Position numbers and translations under genes: made by a program. This document shows positions 1 to 10,360 of a DNA stretch of 64,000 bases, in pieces; the stretch's first letter is position 1, and each line of letters opens with the position of its first letter. A model generated the notes under the pieces. The model was given only the letters and a program-made list of their open reading frames with translations, was not told where the DNA came from and made no database searches. The stretch is from Cruorifilaria tuberocauda (Eukaryota; Nematoda; Chromadorea; Rhabditida; Onchocercidae): positions 248,001 through 312,000 of the forward strand of contig JABVXU010000025.1 of NCBI GenBank assembly GCA_013365365.1, written 5' to 3'.

Positions 1-1
1 A

Positions 2-3000
2 CAGTCTGTTTGGCCAAAAGGGAATTGGAAAATTCGACGACTTTATATCTATTCTATGGTTCTTCTCATTGTGGCAAAAGTAAGCTGAAATACTCTAACT
101 GCTTTTCATCATTTTCATTTTATGAAAACGATCAGTTTCCGAATTAAAAATTTTCCACTTCCAGGTTGTTAGTAGCTCTAATACTCATTCACTATTGCAG
201 GTGCTAAATGTCTATGTACCGTTCCTGTTGAAGAATATAATTAATTATTACAATGAGCTGGTACCAACCGACCTTCAGCTGTCAGCTACTAGTTATAGTG
301 ACATGTTTGGAATAGCGGCATTTTCAATTATTGTAACTTGTGTGTTTTATGTGATATATGTTCTTGATAATAAACTGATAATTTTTTAAATATTTTGAAG
401 ACTGAGAACAGATTTTTTGAATTCGGTAAGTGCAAAATTTTTCTGTCGGCGAATAATCGGATTGGGATGAGTTTTTTTGTACAAATGAAATTAGTTTATT
501 ATAATCAATACATATTACAGATGGTGCCGCACGTTGTGGTTCTGCATTGTTTAATGAACTTCGAAATGCAGTATTTGCACGCGTCGCACAGTATAATATT
601 CGTAGCATTGCGCGGCAAATTTTCCTTCACCTGCATTCTTTGGATTTATCGTTTCATCTAAGCCGTCAAACGGGTGCTATGTCGAAAGCAATAGATCGAG
701 GTACTCGGGGTATGGCATTCGTACAAAGTGCACTGGTTTTTAATGTGGTGCCCACTGTGATTGAAGTTGCCATGGTCTCAGGATTGCTGGTGAGACAGTT
801 TAAGAAGTTTAAAATATATCTATCTTATTGGGTTGTCATTATACTCTAACGTTTACAACTCGCTTTTTTCCAGTTCGTCAATTGTGGCCCATCGTTTACA
901 TTTGCAACATTAAGTTGTCTTTCAACTTATACTATTGCAACGTTAGGAATCACTAAGTGGAGGACCAAATTCCGCCAACAGATGAATCAGGCCGATAATG
1001 ATGCAAGCAATCGTGCTATCGACTCATTAATCAATTATGAAACTGTGAAGGTAGTTGTCAATTTTTCTGTAAATTCTTCAGTGAACAACTGAAAAATGCT
1101 CGATTTTTATGATTTATAAAACAAATAAGTCATTATTTCAGTATTTCAACAATGAAAATTTTGAAGCAGATCGGTACGATTTTTTTCTGAGGAAATACGA
1201 AATAGCAGCATTAAAGACGAGCACATCGTTGGCACTTTTGAATTTTACACAAAATGCAATATTTAGCGGTGGTCTTGTGGCTGTCATGTGTTTAGCAGCA
1301 GCAGAAATTCAAAAAGGTAATATTGTTTTAAAAATTATTCTAATTTGAGAAATTATAATGTTTTTATGCTGTGCTTACTTCTGTGTGGTTTATTCTGTAA
1401 GCTAATACTGCGAAGAAGAATGAAACCATGTGTTAAGAAGTGAACTCGTTGATAAATTTATAGAGTTTTAAATGGTTTCATTCTTCGTACTTCTTTTTAA
1501 ATTTTTTGATAGCGGAAAATTTTTCAGGTACGATGAATGTCGGCGATCTCGTCCTCGCTAATACGTTGTTGTTCCAGTTGTCAGTGCCATTAAATTTTCT
1601 TGGTACGGTATATCGGGAAATAAAGCAAGGTTTGGTGGATATGCAGTTAATGTTCTCATTACTGTATTTAAAGAGCAGTATAGCTGTAAGTTTCTTTAAT
1701 AATGCATATTGTTATTTTTTCAAGATGCACGTTACTGGTTTGTTACAAAGATTAAACGAACCTTTTGTTTTTTCCAACATCTTTGCTCTCTTATGACATA
1801 CATGAAATTTTTGAATTAATAGAATACTACATTTAAGGAGAAACCGAATGCTCCACCTTTGAAAGTTGATGTGGGAAATTCATCTATATCATTTCGAAAT
1901 GTCACATTTGGTTATCTTCCGGGACAATACATATTGAAAGGCTTAAATTTGGATATTCCTTCAGGTAAAAAGGTATGATTCATTTGGTCAAGTTTGTTAT
2001 GTAAATTGAAATACATAAAGAATGTGAGATTAGTATATTATTGTTCATCTACCTCATTGTTTTTGTATAGGTGGCTGTAGTAGGTGGCAGCGGAAGCGGT
2101 AAATCAACAATTGTTCGACTTTTATATCGCTTATTTGACCCGGAAGATGGCGAAATTTGTATCAACGGTCAAAAAATTTGCGATGTCCAACTTGAAAGTT
2201 TAAGAAAAATGATTTCTATTGTACCCCAGGTCAGATTTTATACTTTGTAATTATTAGCAACTTAAAAACTGATGCACTTGCAGCTATTCATAGAAGAAAA
2301 AAAGCAAAAAATATTTGTAAACTAAATGTTGTTTTTTTTAGAAATAATTTTAAAGATTTCAGGATTCAGTCCTTTTCCATGATACCATATACTATAACAT
2401 ACAATACGGAAATCCAGCTGCTACTGAAGATGAGGTAAATCACCTTTTTTCAAAAGGCTTTTCATTAGTTAAGTTTAGGTAAGTTTTATTTTTTACTAAT
2501 TTTAGGTTTTTTATGTGTCGAGATTAGCAAATTTGCATGATTCGGTGATACGATTCAGAGACGGCTACGATACAATTGTTGGCGAGAGAGGTTTGAAATT
2601 AAGTGGAGGAGAAAAACAGAGAGTTGCAATTGCTCGAGCATTACTCAAAAATTCTCCTATTATAGGTGATAATTTAAGTTCAGTATTTTTTGAAACTAAT
2701 CATCTCATATTTGCATCCTGTTAATATCTGTCAAGTTGGTCTTATTAAGTGCAACAGTGCTAGAGAATTAGGTTTTTACATGCAAAATTAGATCATAAAT
2801 TAAGTTGGAGATTTGATTCTCATAGTAGCTTGAAGATTCACATTGTAATTAATTTTCAACTTCTCTATCCTCTTGCTGTGGGCGTGAATATGTCCAACCT
2901 CGTAAAGCCTTTTTTGCAAGTTTTTTTTTGGAGAAGGAAGAAGCGGGAAGGGAAGGGAATTAACTTATGCTTTTTGAAGCTTTTATCGATTATTGTTTAT

Positions 3001-3738
3001 TTTGAACATATGTCTTAATTCTTCATCGCTTATAAGTTTAGATCTTTATGGATCATCTCTTTATGATTATATTTCAAAATTACAGTTTATGACGAAGCGA
3101 CTTCATCATTGGATGCTTTAACTGAAGAAAATATTATGAGTTCTATGCGAAATGCCGTGCAGCAACGTACATCACTGTTCATTGCACATCGTTTAGCAAC
3201 AATTATCGACGCTGATATCATTTATGTGCTAGAAAATGGAAAAGTAACTTTCTTATAATTTCTCGAATTTCAGTTTGGTTTGTGAAGTACAAAAGTGATT
3301 TTCCAGACTTATAAACTTGAAAACTATGATGATTATTCTTTTGTGCTTATTAAAGTGAACAAACCCTTTCAAGGCTCTTGCTAAATTAAGAAAGTAATTT
3401 CATGGTTTGCACAAAGCAATATTGATTGGGTAGTAGCTAGAAGTTCAAAATAATGACTAAGAAATTCAACTTTTAACTATTTTGATGTTTTAGAGTGTAA
3501 GGGATTATTGGCTTAAAATAGGAATATATTATAGGTGATTGAAAGCGGATCTCATTTTAAACTACTTGCAAAGTCTGACAGCCGTTATTCCGACCTCTGG
3601 AAATCGCAACATAAATATTCTGAAGTGGCACGGCAGTTAACCTCTCATGAGAATAGGCCAGAACATCTTCAGTTAGGATCTTTCGATAATCATCATGACG
3701 ATGGCTGCTGTAGGTCAGGTGGTGGCTGTAAACGTTGA
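2..3738 (+). CDS. abtm-1: Mitochondrial ABC transporter, ABCB7/ATM1 type (5' end missing)
   Basis: Half-transporter of the mitochondrial inner membrane. The family exports a sulphur/glutathione compound needed for cytosolic iron-sulphur cluster assembly. Exons that splice in frame: 2-79, 201-339, 521-789, 874-1050, 1142-1316, 1528-1685, 1823-1972, 2071-2229, 2363-2434, 2506-2665, 3086-3243, 3535-3738, giving 632 residues of the protein. The first visible exon begins [13 protein letters not shown], close to the start of the ABCB7 membrane domain, so the targeting peptide lies outside the window. Strong family matches include [17 protein letters not shown] and [13 protein letters not shown]. 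The nucleotide-binding domain is complete: Walker [10 protein letters not shown] (about residues 387-395), signature LSGGE (491-495), Walker B with YDEA (514-517), and H-loop IAHR (545-548). The protein ends in a Cys-rich tail ([10 protein letters not shown]), as ABCB7 does. Donor 339 (ACTT/GTGTGT) was chosen because it keeps phase and restores the conserved YGAAR. ABCB7 rather than ABCB6 or ABCB8 is clear from the membrane domain. Confidence 0.95.
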
Positions 3739-3854
3739 AATATTTAGAAATCTCTAATTGTTGCCTAATTTTACTTCTGCATTTATTGCAGTCTCTAAAT
3801 ATGATTATTTAAAAAAAAATATTTTTTGTGATTTATGGTAAAATTTTAAGGGTT

Positions 3855-3860
3855 AATAAA
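3855..3860 (+). terminator. Polyadenylation signal AATAAA of the ABCB7-type gene
   Basis: AATAAA lies about 115 bases after the TGA stop of the upstream gene, on the same strand, followed by T-rich sequence. It is the first canonical signal after the stop and fits a short nematode 3' UTR. Confidence 0.6.
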
Positions 3861-5777
3861 GAATGTAAAGTTTTTTCGGATCTATTTTGTTTCTATAACT
3901 GTTCTGCAGCGTAATCATTGACTTACGATTGCATTTTCCATTTATATTGTTGAAAATAAGGGAAAAAAGCAGTTTGCTATTCTGGAAGTGATGGAGGTCA
4001 TACGTCACACATTATAGCATAATAGTATCGGAATGGATAAAACCACTCTTCCACGGAAGAGTAACATATTTATATTGAAAGTAATAGGCTTGAATGGAAA
4101 GGTTTCTCTTGACAAGGATCAATTAAAATAGCTTTGGAAACTTAAAAGTGAGAATTTTCCGAATTCAGGAATTTTTCCAATCCAAAATTTTCGTTAGTTT
4201 GATTGAATTTTCTTTAGTTCAAATTTCTGTTTGGTTTTTATATTATTCTATAAGTTTGCTCGGGTTTTAACTTGATTTTCTGTTTTACTTTGCTTCCACG
4301 TGAAACTGTCCACTTGTTTATAGGGTCTAAAAGACCTCTGCTGAATATTTTTGCCTTTTTTGACTTTTCTTCAAATATTTGTCGTCTCATTTTTTAAAGA
4401 AGTAGTTCTTGTGGTTAGATCTCTAATTTTTTCGTTTTTAATATTATATCTTGTGGCTTCATTTCGCAAAATTGAGGAAGCTCTAGTAGAAGAGCATTTA
4501 TACCCTTCAAAAAAGTGGTCTGAAATACCGGTAGTCGAATTTGTTGTGTTTGCTATCACAGTATTTTACAACAGTCATTAATGAGTATAAATAAGCAAGT
4601 GTGTTCTGAGAAATTGAAAAGATTTGATTATAGAAAGAGTGGAACACTCAAAAAAAAATTGTTGAAAACTTATAGACAATAGGATTGAAGAATATTAGGG
4701 TTTGGAAAAGATTTGGAATCCATTTATTGAGAAAATCGAAATTCGAACATTCGGGAAGATTTGGCATCTACCTTCAATAATTACTTGATTAATCAATTTA
4801 TTTTTGTCAGGTAAGTGTCATGAATGGAGGAAATGGTATGATCGTATGTTTCAATTGTCACGAAACTTCGTTTTAGAATAAATAATAGTCATTAGTACGT
4901 GCTTGCGTTTGCATATTATTAAAATTTTCCCGTGTGGGATTGAAAGTTTTCACACGCGAAGAAATTCGGAGACGTTCATAGGGGATAGTGGGTTCTGAAA
5001 TCTTGCCAGCAAAATAGGGAGTCAGAACTAAATAACAAGTGAAGGTTTTGGTCGAGCAGTTCGGGACTTTCAATATTTCAGCTCTTGTGATGTAAAAGTA
5101 GATCTCGGGAATTCTAGTTCGAATTAATAAGTTAGGGAATCTGGAGCAAATGTCTGTAGAATCATGACTTTATTTCAAGCATGAAATACAATGTATGTTG
5201 TCTTTAACTTTCTACGTTCTAATTCCCTAACGCTTTTTGATACTTTCTTTCTCAGAATTGATTTTACAGCATTTGATTTGGAGAATTTGTAGGCATTTGA
5301 TAGTATTTCTTCAAGTTCCTAATAATTTTCTTTTCATAAATTTTTAAAACATCAAATATGTTGTGAATTTGTCTTTTTGAATCCGTTGTATCGAAGTATT
5401 TGATTTTTTTAGTATGTATTCTGATGGCTTTTTCTATTAAAATATTTCTATTAAAATTTGTCGAGCGCTATAAACGAATTTGCAGCGATGCTTGTTTTAT
5501 ATCATTAATCGTTCAAGCAGAAAATTTAATTGATTGTTGCGAATGAATTCTCTACAGAGAAAAAATGAATTTAATGTGGATAATAACATCTTTTCTGGAC
5601 AGCTTGTACTACTCAGTATCGTTTTGTGAATTTGAAAACAAGTTTATGGAAGGTCGACTGGTAATCATGTAGATAATTTGAGTAATGCAACGAAATATAT
5701 AATTCATGCTTTTGTTATGCTTAATTTCTTCTGCAAAAAACGAATTGCTCACAAAAATTTAGTGATTCAGAGTTTTT
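3861..5777. other. Intergenic region without a supported gene
   Basis: AT-rich sequence between two plus-strand genes. A 76-codon open stretch near 4351-4581 is hydrophobic and has no recognisable family, and a 66-codon minus-strand stretch at 4873-5073 is equally anonymous. Neither has convincing splice partners, so neither is called. The last part presumably holds the promoter and outron of the TMEM50-type gene. Confidence 0.5.
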
Positions 5778-5779
5778 AG
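5771..5779 (+). promoter_or_regulatory. Likely trans-splice acceptor of the TMEM50-type gene
   Basis: AGTTTTTAG ends 17 bases before the ATG at 5797. A T-rich run closed by AG so close to a start codon is what a nematode spliced-leader acceptor looks like. That it is used is inference; a cis-spliced 5' UTR intron would look the same. Confidence 0.4.
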
Positions 5780-5796
5780 CTCGTTAATTGGGATCA

Positions 5797-7120
5797 ATGT
5801 CCGGATGCTTGGATCAGTTCAGCTATAATTGTGACATTGACTGGGACTCGAAACGAAATGCTGTTGCATCATGTATTTCATCAGCCATGGCAAGAGATTT
5901 CTTATTTGTTTTTTCGTCAAAAGAGAGTAGAAATAAAAATGAGAGGTCGACGGTAATTTGTAGAGATTTATTCAAATATAATTATTTGAAAATTGGTCTT
6001 TTATATTTGTTTATAATCCTTGTAAATAATCTAAATTCACTCTTTTGTGTCAACATCTTTAATGTTTAAAGATTCAATTGAGTTATGTTGTTATTTAATC
6101 GTTTGCCTGATTTCGCTCACATAAATACCCACCCTTCATTTATATTCCGCCACAATGTTAAATTTTGTAGTTCTTCGTTGGTTGGTGGCTCTTGATCGAT
6201 ACGGCTTCAATTTACACTCCGACGGGTCAATGGAACAATGTTTACATCATCGTCACTGTTTGTGGAACCATTGCAATGTTCATGTAAGCTTTGATTTTTA
6301 TAAAAGTTTATATAAGATCTAAAATATAGATTTTGTTCTCTAAAATCCAAATTTCATACTCGTGATTCATAATATAATACGATTATAATAGCATAAATTG
6401 TTTAGTATTGTTTTGGGCTTAATTGTTCTAAGTTGCAGGGTGAATGCTGTTTCAAATAGCCAAGTTCGAGGAGAATCTATGAACGAAAATATTTTGGGTA
6501 CCAAAGGTTAGATTTCAAATGCAGTTATGCTTTCACAAATTTATGTTGCTGATTTTTTTCCACAGAAACAATAGCATCTGCTTGCTCTGAGTACGAAACT
6601 TTTACTAGATCTGTTGATCTTGGCCTCGTAAGTTGAGCATATTTTTTATTCTTATGACTGCGATTTACATCGCGATGCTTCTTAATTACTTTTAATTGTG
6701 ATAATGATTGTCATCACATTTATTCGCTATTATTTTATATTTGGGTATGTAGAATAATTGCTCACTGCAGTAATCCCATTATTTACAGTTATATCCTGTT
6801 ACTTTGTTGTATTATGTTGGGTATAGTTGTGTCATATTTTACTTTTAATAGTGTCGTTTATATATTGACGTTTTACATGCAGTTTTTCAAATAACGATAA
6901 TATAAATCAAATTTTAGGATCTCGCTTATGGCTAATGCTTGGTTTTGTACTTTCCTTTGCATCTCTAGTTGCTGCTTTGTGGATTATGTTTGCGGATTAT
7001 GTATTGGTAACTGGTGATCATCCGATATGGCCCGGAGTTGCGCTCTTCCTTCATAATTTTTTGATTTTCATTTCCTCACTTATTTATAAATTTGGTCGAA
7101 CTGAAGAATTGTGGGGATGA
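5797..7120 (+). CDS. TMEM50A/B-type transmembrane protein
   Basis: Small four-helix membrane protein of the TMEM50 family (158 residues; human TMEM50A has 157). The family sits in endomembranes and its molecular role is poorly defined. Exons: 5797-5889, 6171-6283, 6439-6506, 6918-7120. Diagnostic matches are IDWDSKRNAVAS near the N-terminus, FFVGWWLLIDTA (about 32-43), MVNAVSNSQVRGES (about 69-82) and the C-terminal YKFGRTEELWG. The start MSGCLDQ matches the family start. The first intron has a GC donor (ATG/GCAAGA) and an AG acceptor. This is the only junction that restores the family spacing before FFVGWW, and no nearby GT donor does. A further candidate exon at 6566-6627 would break the frame and is treated separately. 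No AATAAA was seen close after the stop. Confidence 0.92.
6566..6627 (+). other. Candidate cassette (poison) exon in the third TMEM50 intron
   Basis: A 62-base segment bounded by a good acceptor (T-rich run then CCACAG) and a strong donor (CTC/GTAAGTTG). It reads open in the phase left by exon 3 (20 complete codons, including SEYETFTRSVDLGL). Its length is not a multiple of three. If it were included, exon 4 would be read out of frame and stop after about six codons, so helices 3 and 4 would be lost. The constitutive 6506 to 6918 junction matches the family and does not need it. Confidence 0.4.
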
Positions 7121-9027
7121 TGACCACGGAACTTATGAAACTGTAACTTTCAGCTGATTAAGTAATGACCGTTAAACTGTTCGGAAGCTTTAAAGATACT
7201 GAATACGTATAATGTCTATGCGGTCACTTTTATTTGTAATTTAAGGATTGAGCGACACAGACTTCCCATCTTTTTTCTGATCCCATTTTATTTCTTGCTG
7301 AAGCAGCTTACCTTTTGAATTTTTTTCAAGAAATCTTTGAAATTGAATCAGATTTTGAAATTTAAGATAAATTGGAAAGTATTGAAAAAGTATCAAAATA
7401 ATCTTCAGGAATGTCATAAAACGTGTGTTCTTTTCTCACGTTGTAATTAAATCGTAAATCTATCAGAAAACTTTATCAATTATCTAAAATCTTGCATCAG
7501 TTTTTGCAACATGCTCACATGATTTACTGTATCTTGATTTCGTTTCCTCTTGTTCTGCTTTGGTATTATTTCATTTCCTTCTTTCATGTTTACTTATCTT
7601 AACCAAAAGTTTGGAAATACAATTACCATTAATAGCTTTGGTTACAGTTACTAAAAACTCAATTTCGCATTATCTTAAACGGAGCAGCCTCTCTTCATTG
7701 TAAGTTCGCTATATGTTCATTTCTTTCAGTCCCATTTTCTTCATTTTTGTAAAAAAGAAAAAAAAACTATATATAAATGGATAAATTATTTGTCAAGAAA
7801 TATCATTTTCGGCAAAGGAATCCAAAGCTACTACTGAAACTCTAGGATAGAAATGAAAACTGAAAATTTCTGTAGCTTTTAACATCATGAGTAAAATCAT
7901 ATTGGTTAGAATGCAAAAGTTCTATAATTCATTTTTCACAGTTAAACAAGAAATGGTTTGAAGTAAAATGTTAACCGCATGGAAAGTTTTATCATATTTT
8001 CCAACAAAAGATTCAGGCATAATATTCAAGAAAGAATTTCACTGCAAGAAAAATTTGGCAAAATTTGTACAATAAAAGAGATAAACGATAAGTACTATTT
8101 TTTTTTAAGAGAATTGATTTAATAGAAATGCTAGAGTCACAGAAGTGAAAAAGTCACAGAAGTCCCTGCGTTTCTGAACTTCTAACACCAGTGTTGAAAA
8201 TGGATAACCGAAGTAATCCATGGTGATGAATAAAAAATTTGAATGATATTGTGCCGAAAAAGGAGAATTTCCAAGTATCCGGATGTAATATCTTTAGATA
8301 AACAATGCACAATAGATACAGAATTCAAAGAAATCGTAAAGGAAACACATGCATGAAACAAAGAACAAAAATGGTTTCATGAAAAGGTAGTTCCGAATAA
8401 AACCAATAAGTAAATCCCATCAAAACATTTGAATAGATGCATGATATTATAAGCTATAAATGGTAATGTTATACAGAAATACCATTCTAATCATTTATTT
8501 CAAAACTCATTTTTAGAATTATCAACAGAAATGTTATTTTTAGAATTACCCACAACACAATGTATCCTACAATTTCGCTGAGTCAAGAGAGTTAACAGAT
8601 TATAGAAAAATTCCATGAATAATTTAAATGAATTTTTCATGTATTAGCATTGAGATGCAAGTATTGTGACTATTTAGTGAAGCAAGAATTAAATATCTCT
8701 TTAATTCTTGCAAAGTGTCAAAATACATTTTTATTTTCATGTTTTTTAATTTGTTTGAGTTAAGCCTAGTAATACAATGCACTTTGCTCATTCAAACAAA
8801 TGATTTGATATAAAAAATAACAGGAAAGAATTTGTTCATCTGGATGTAGGAAGGCTGTTCATGGCGAGCTAATACCATTTTACATCGCTAAAATAACTTA
8901 AATTTCTTTTCTAGATTTAAATGTGTCAATAATATCAAAAAATGAAAATGAATCACCTAATAAACAAACTTTCTACCAGGATGAACTAACTAAATGAAGA
9001 AATAAGAAGGCTTGATGTTCACTTTAC
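7121..9027. other. Intergenic region between convergent genes
   Basis: AT-rich sequence separating the 3' ends of the TMEM50-type gene (+) and the membrane-protein gene (-). No exon-like segments were found. It contains a 12-bp perfect hairpin at 8682-8711. Confidence 0.5.
8682..8711. repeat. Perfect 12-bp inverted repeat
   Basis: GCAAGAATTAAA, a six-base loop, then its exact reverse complement TTTAATTCTTGC. It lies between two convergent genes with no coding sequence nearby, so it may simply be a stable hairpin in AT-rich DNA. Confidence 0.7.
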
Positions 9028-9033
9028 TTTATT
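9028..9033 (-). terminator. Polyadenylation signal for the 9043-10360 gene
   Basis: AATAAA on the minus strand about ten bases beyond the TAG stop at 9043-9045. The tight spacing supports 9043 as the true end of the gene rather than the alternative stop at 9122-9124. Confidence 0.55.
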
Positions 9034-9042
9034 TTTATCTTA

Positions 9043-10360
9043 CTAGTCATTTTGTGAAGAAATTGTGATCGGTTTTCTCGGTGTGTTGTCGATCGCCATA
9101 TTTCGATGTTTGAGTCGAGAATCATGAAAATGCAGATAATTGTAACCACGTGACAGCAGAACCAAACTCATACCTATCCCAATCAATGATTTCATCCACA
9201 CTTTGAGCCTAAAATTAAGTGAATTATGTGACAAACCAACATAACAATAGCTATATAGCTATGTTTAAACACAGATTAACAAACTTAAGTATTAGATGAC
9301 AATACTAGTTTTATCAACTTCCTTCCAATGAACTAAGAGAAGGGTCTAAGTTCGTTATCCTGTGCCACTAAGTTCGAAACTATATTGAAAGGAAGGAATT
9401 AATAACGAGTATTGTAGTTTAATACTTAAGTTTGTTAGTTTCTGCTCCGTGATAATTAACCCTTACAACCGCTGCAGTGAAATTACTACATAATGATTTT
9501 TAAATTAACTAAAGAGGAAGCATTTTTTAGTCAAATATCCTTCCTTACTGATATTTTACAAAAAAGCAGCTGATCATACGTGTTCGGTAAAATATCCTTG
9601 AGAAAAATAACAGCAAATAATGATCCGTATGTAAACATGACAGCTGCAAATACGCTGTATTCAACACGTTTCCAACGACTTAAACGATTCATATGTGGTC
9701 GAAAATAAACTGCAAAGCCAGGACCGAGTGTAGCTGTACAGAGTATTGAAAATTCCGCTGCCAAATCATGAACTCCAAAGTATCTAAAACAAGAAAAACG
9801 GTTTTAACGTTGGACACGACATGGCCTGTCTAAAAAATGATCATGTACGCGGTAGCGAAGTATTCAACTTAAAATCATGATTATAATATATTGCATAAAA
9901 GATGTTACATAAGTTTCAATTTAAAGTCCACCCCTGAAATATATTTCTGTTGTTCAACGCGTTTTATGCAAAATATGCTTTATGATTTTACTCAATTCGA
10001 AACATTTGTTTAGGTTTCATTTGCTAAGTGTTTAAAAAACTTTCAAATATTGTCAAGTTATATATCCATAAGCAATTTCTTTACATTTGCTGCACCACCC
10101 TTTGCTTAAAAATTATACAAATACACCATAACATAATGTAGTAACACATGAATGACTGATCAATCAATAGTTTTCTTATTCAATTACAGAGAAAAATTAG
10201 AAAACCTGGAAAGTAAGTCCGGTGAAAGAATATGCATAGAATACAATGAATGGCTCAAAGCTCCGACCATTGGTATGTAATGTGCAAGCGTTGTCCGGGT
10301 TGTTAATCGTGGAAATAAGAAACGCTTCCATTCGCTAATTCGTTGATGAATGTCTAACAT
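9043..10360 (-). CDS. Unidentified multi-pass membrane protein
   Basis: Three exons read in frame: 10360-10206, 9783-9580, 9208-9043 (174 residues). I do not recognise the family. Hydrophobic stretches lie around residues 30-45, 57-75, 85-105 and 118-140, separated by short basic loops (RPHMNRLSRWKR), followed by a polar tail ending in SSQND. This suggests a three- to four-helix membrane protein. The ATG at 10358-10360 directly follows a TTATAG acceptor, compatible with trans-splicing. Exon 2 has two possible donors. The stronger-looking site at 9549 would put exon 3 out of frame and end the protein at 9122. The site at 9580 (AC/GTATGA) keeps the hydrophobic exon 3 in frame to a stop with AATAAA right behind it, so 9580 is preferred. 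The last intron holds a large inverted repeat. The existence of the gene is well supported; its identity is not. Confidence 0.7.
9272..9444. repeat. Large imperfect inverted repeat inside an intron
   Basis: Left arm 9272-9330 and right arm 9383-9444 are reverse complements over about 60 bases. They include a 17-bp perfect core (9278-9294 with 9420-9436) and a second block around CCTTCC/GGAAGG. The spacer is about 50 bases and carries two copies of CTAAGTTCG. It could be a small non-autonomous inverted-repeat element or a long hairpin in the intron RNA. It lies wholly within the intron 9209-9579. Confidence 0.75.

Noticed and set aside
324..661. Open frames on both strands overlapping ABCB7 exons 2 and 3
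   Set aside because: They are shadows of the spliced ABCB7 exons. The frame carrying the conserved family sequence is the spliced plus-strand one.
4351..4581. 76-codon hydrophobic ORF (+)
   Set aside because: Phe/Val/Leu-rich, no family signature, no splice partner and no poly(A) context; likely chance.
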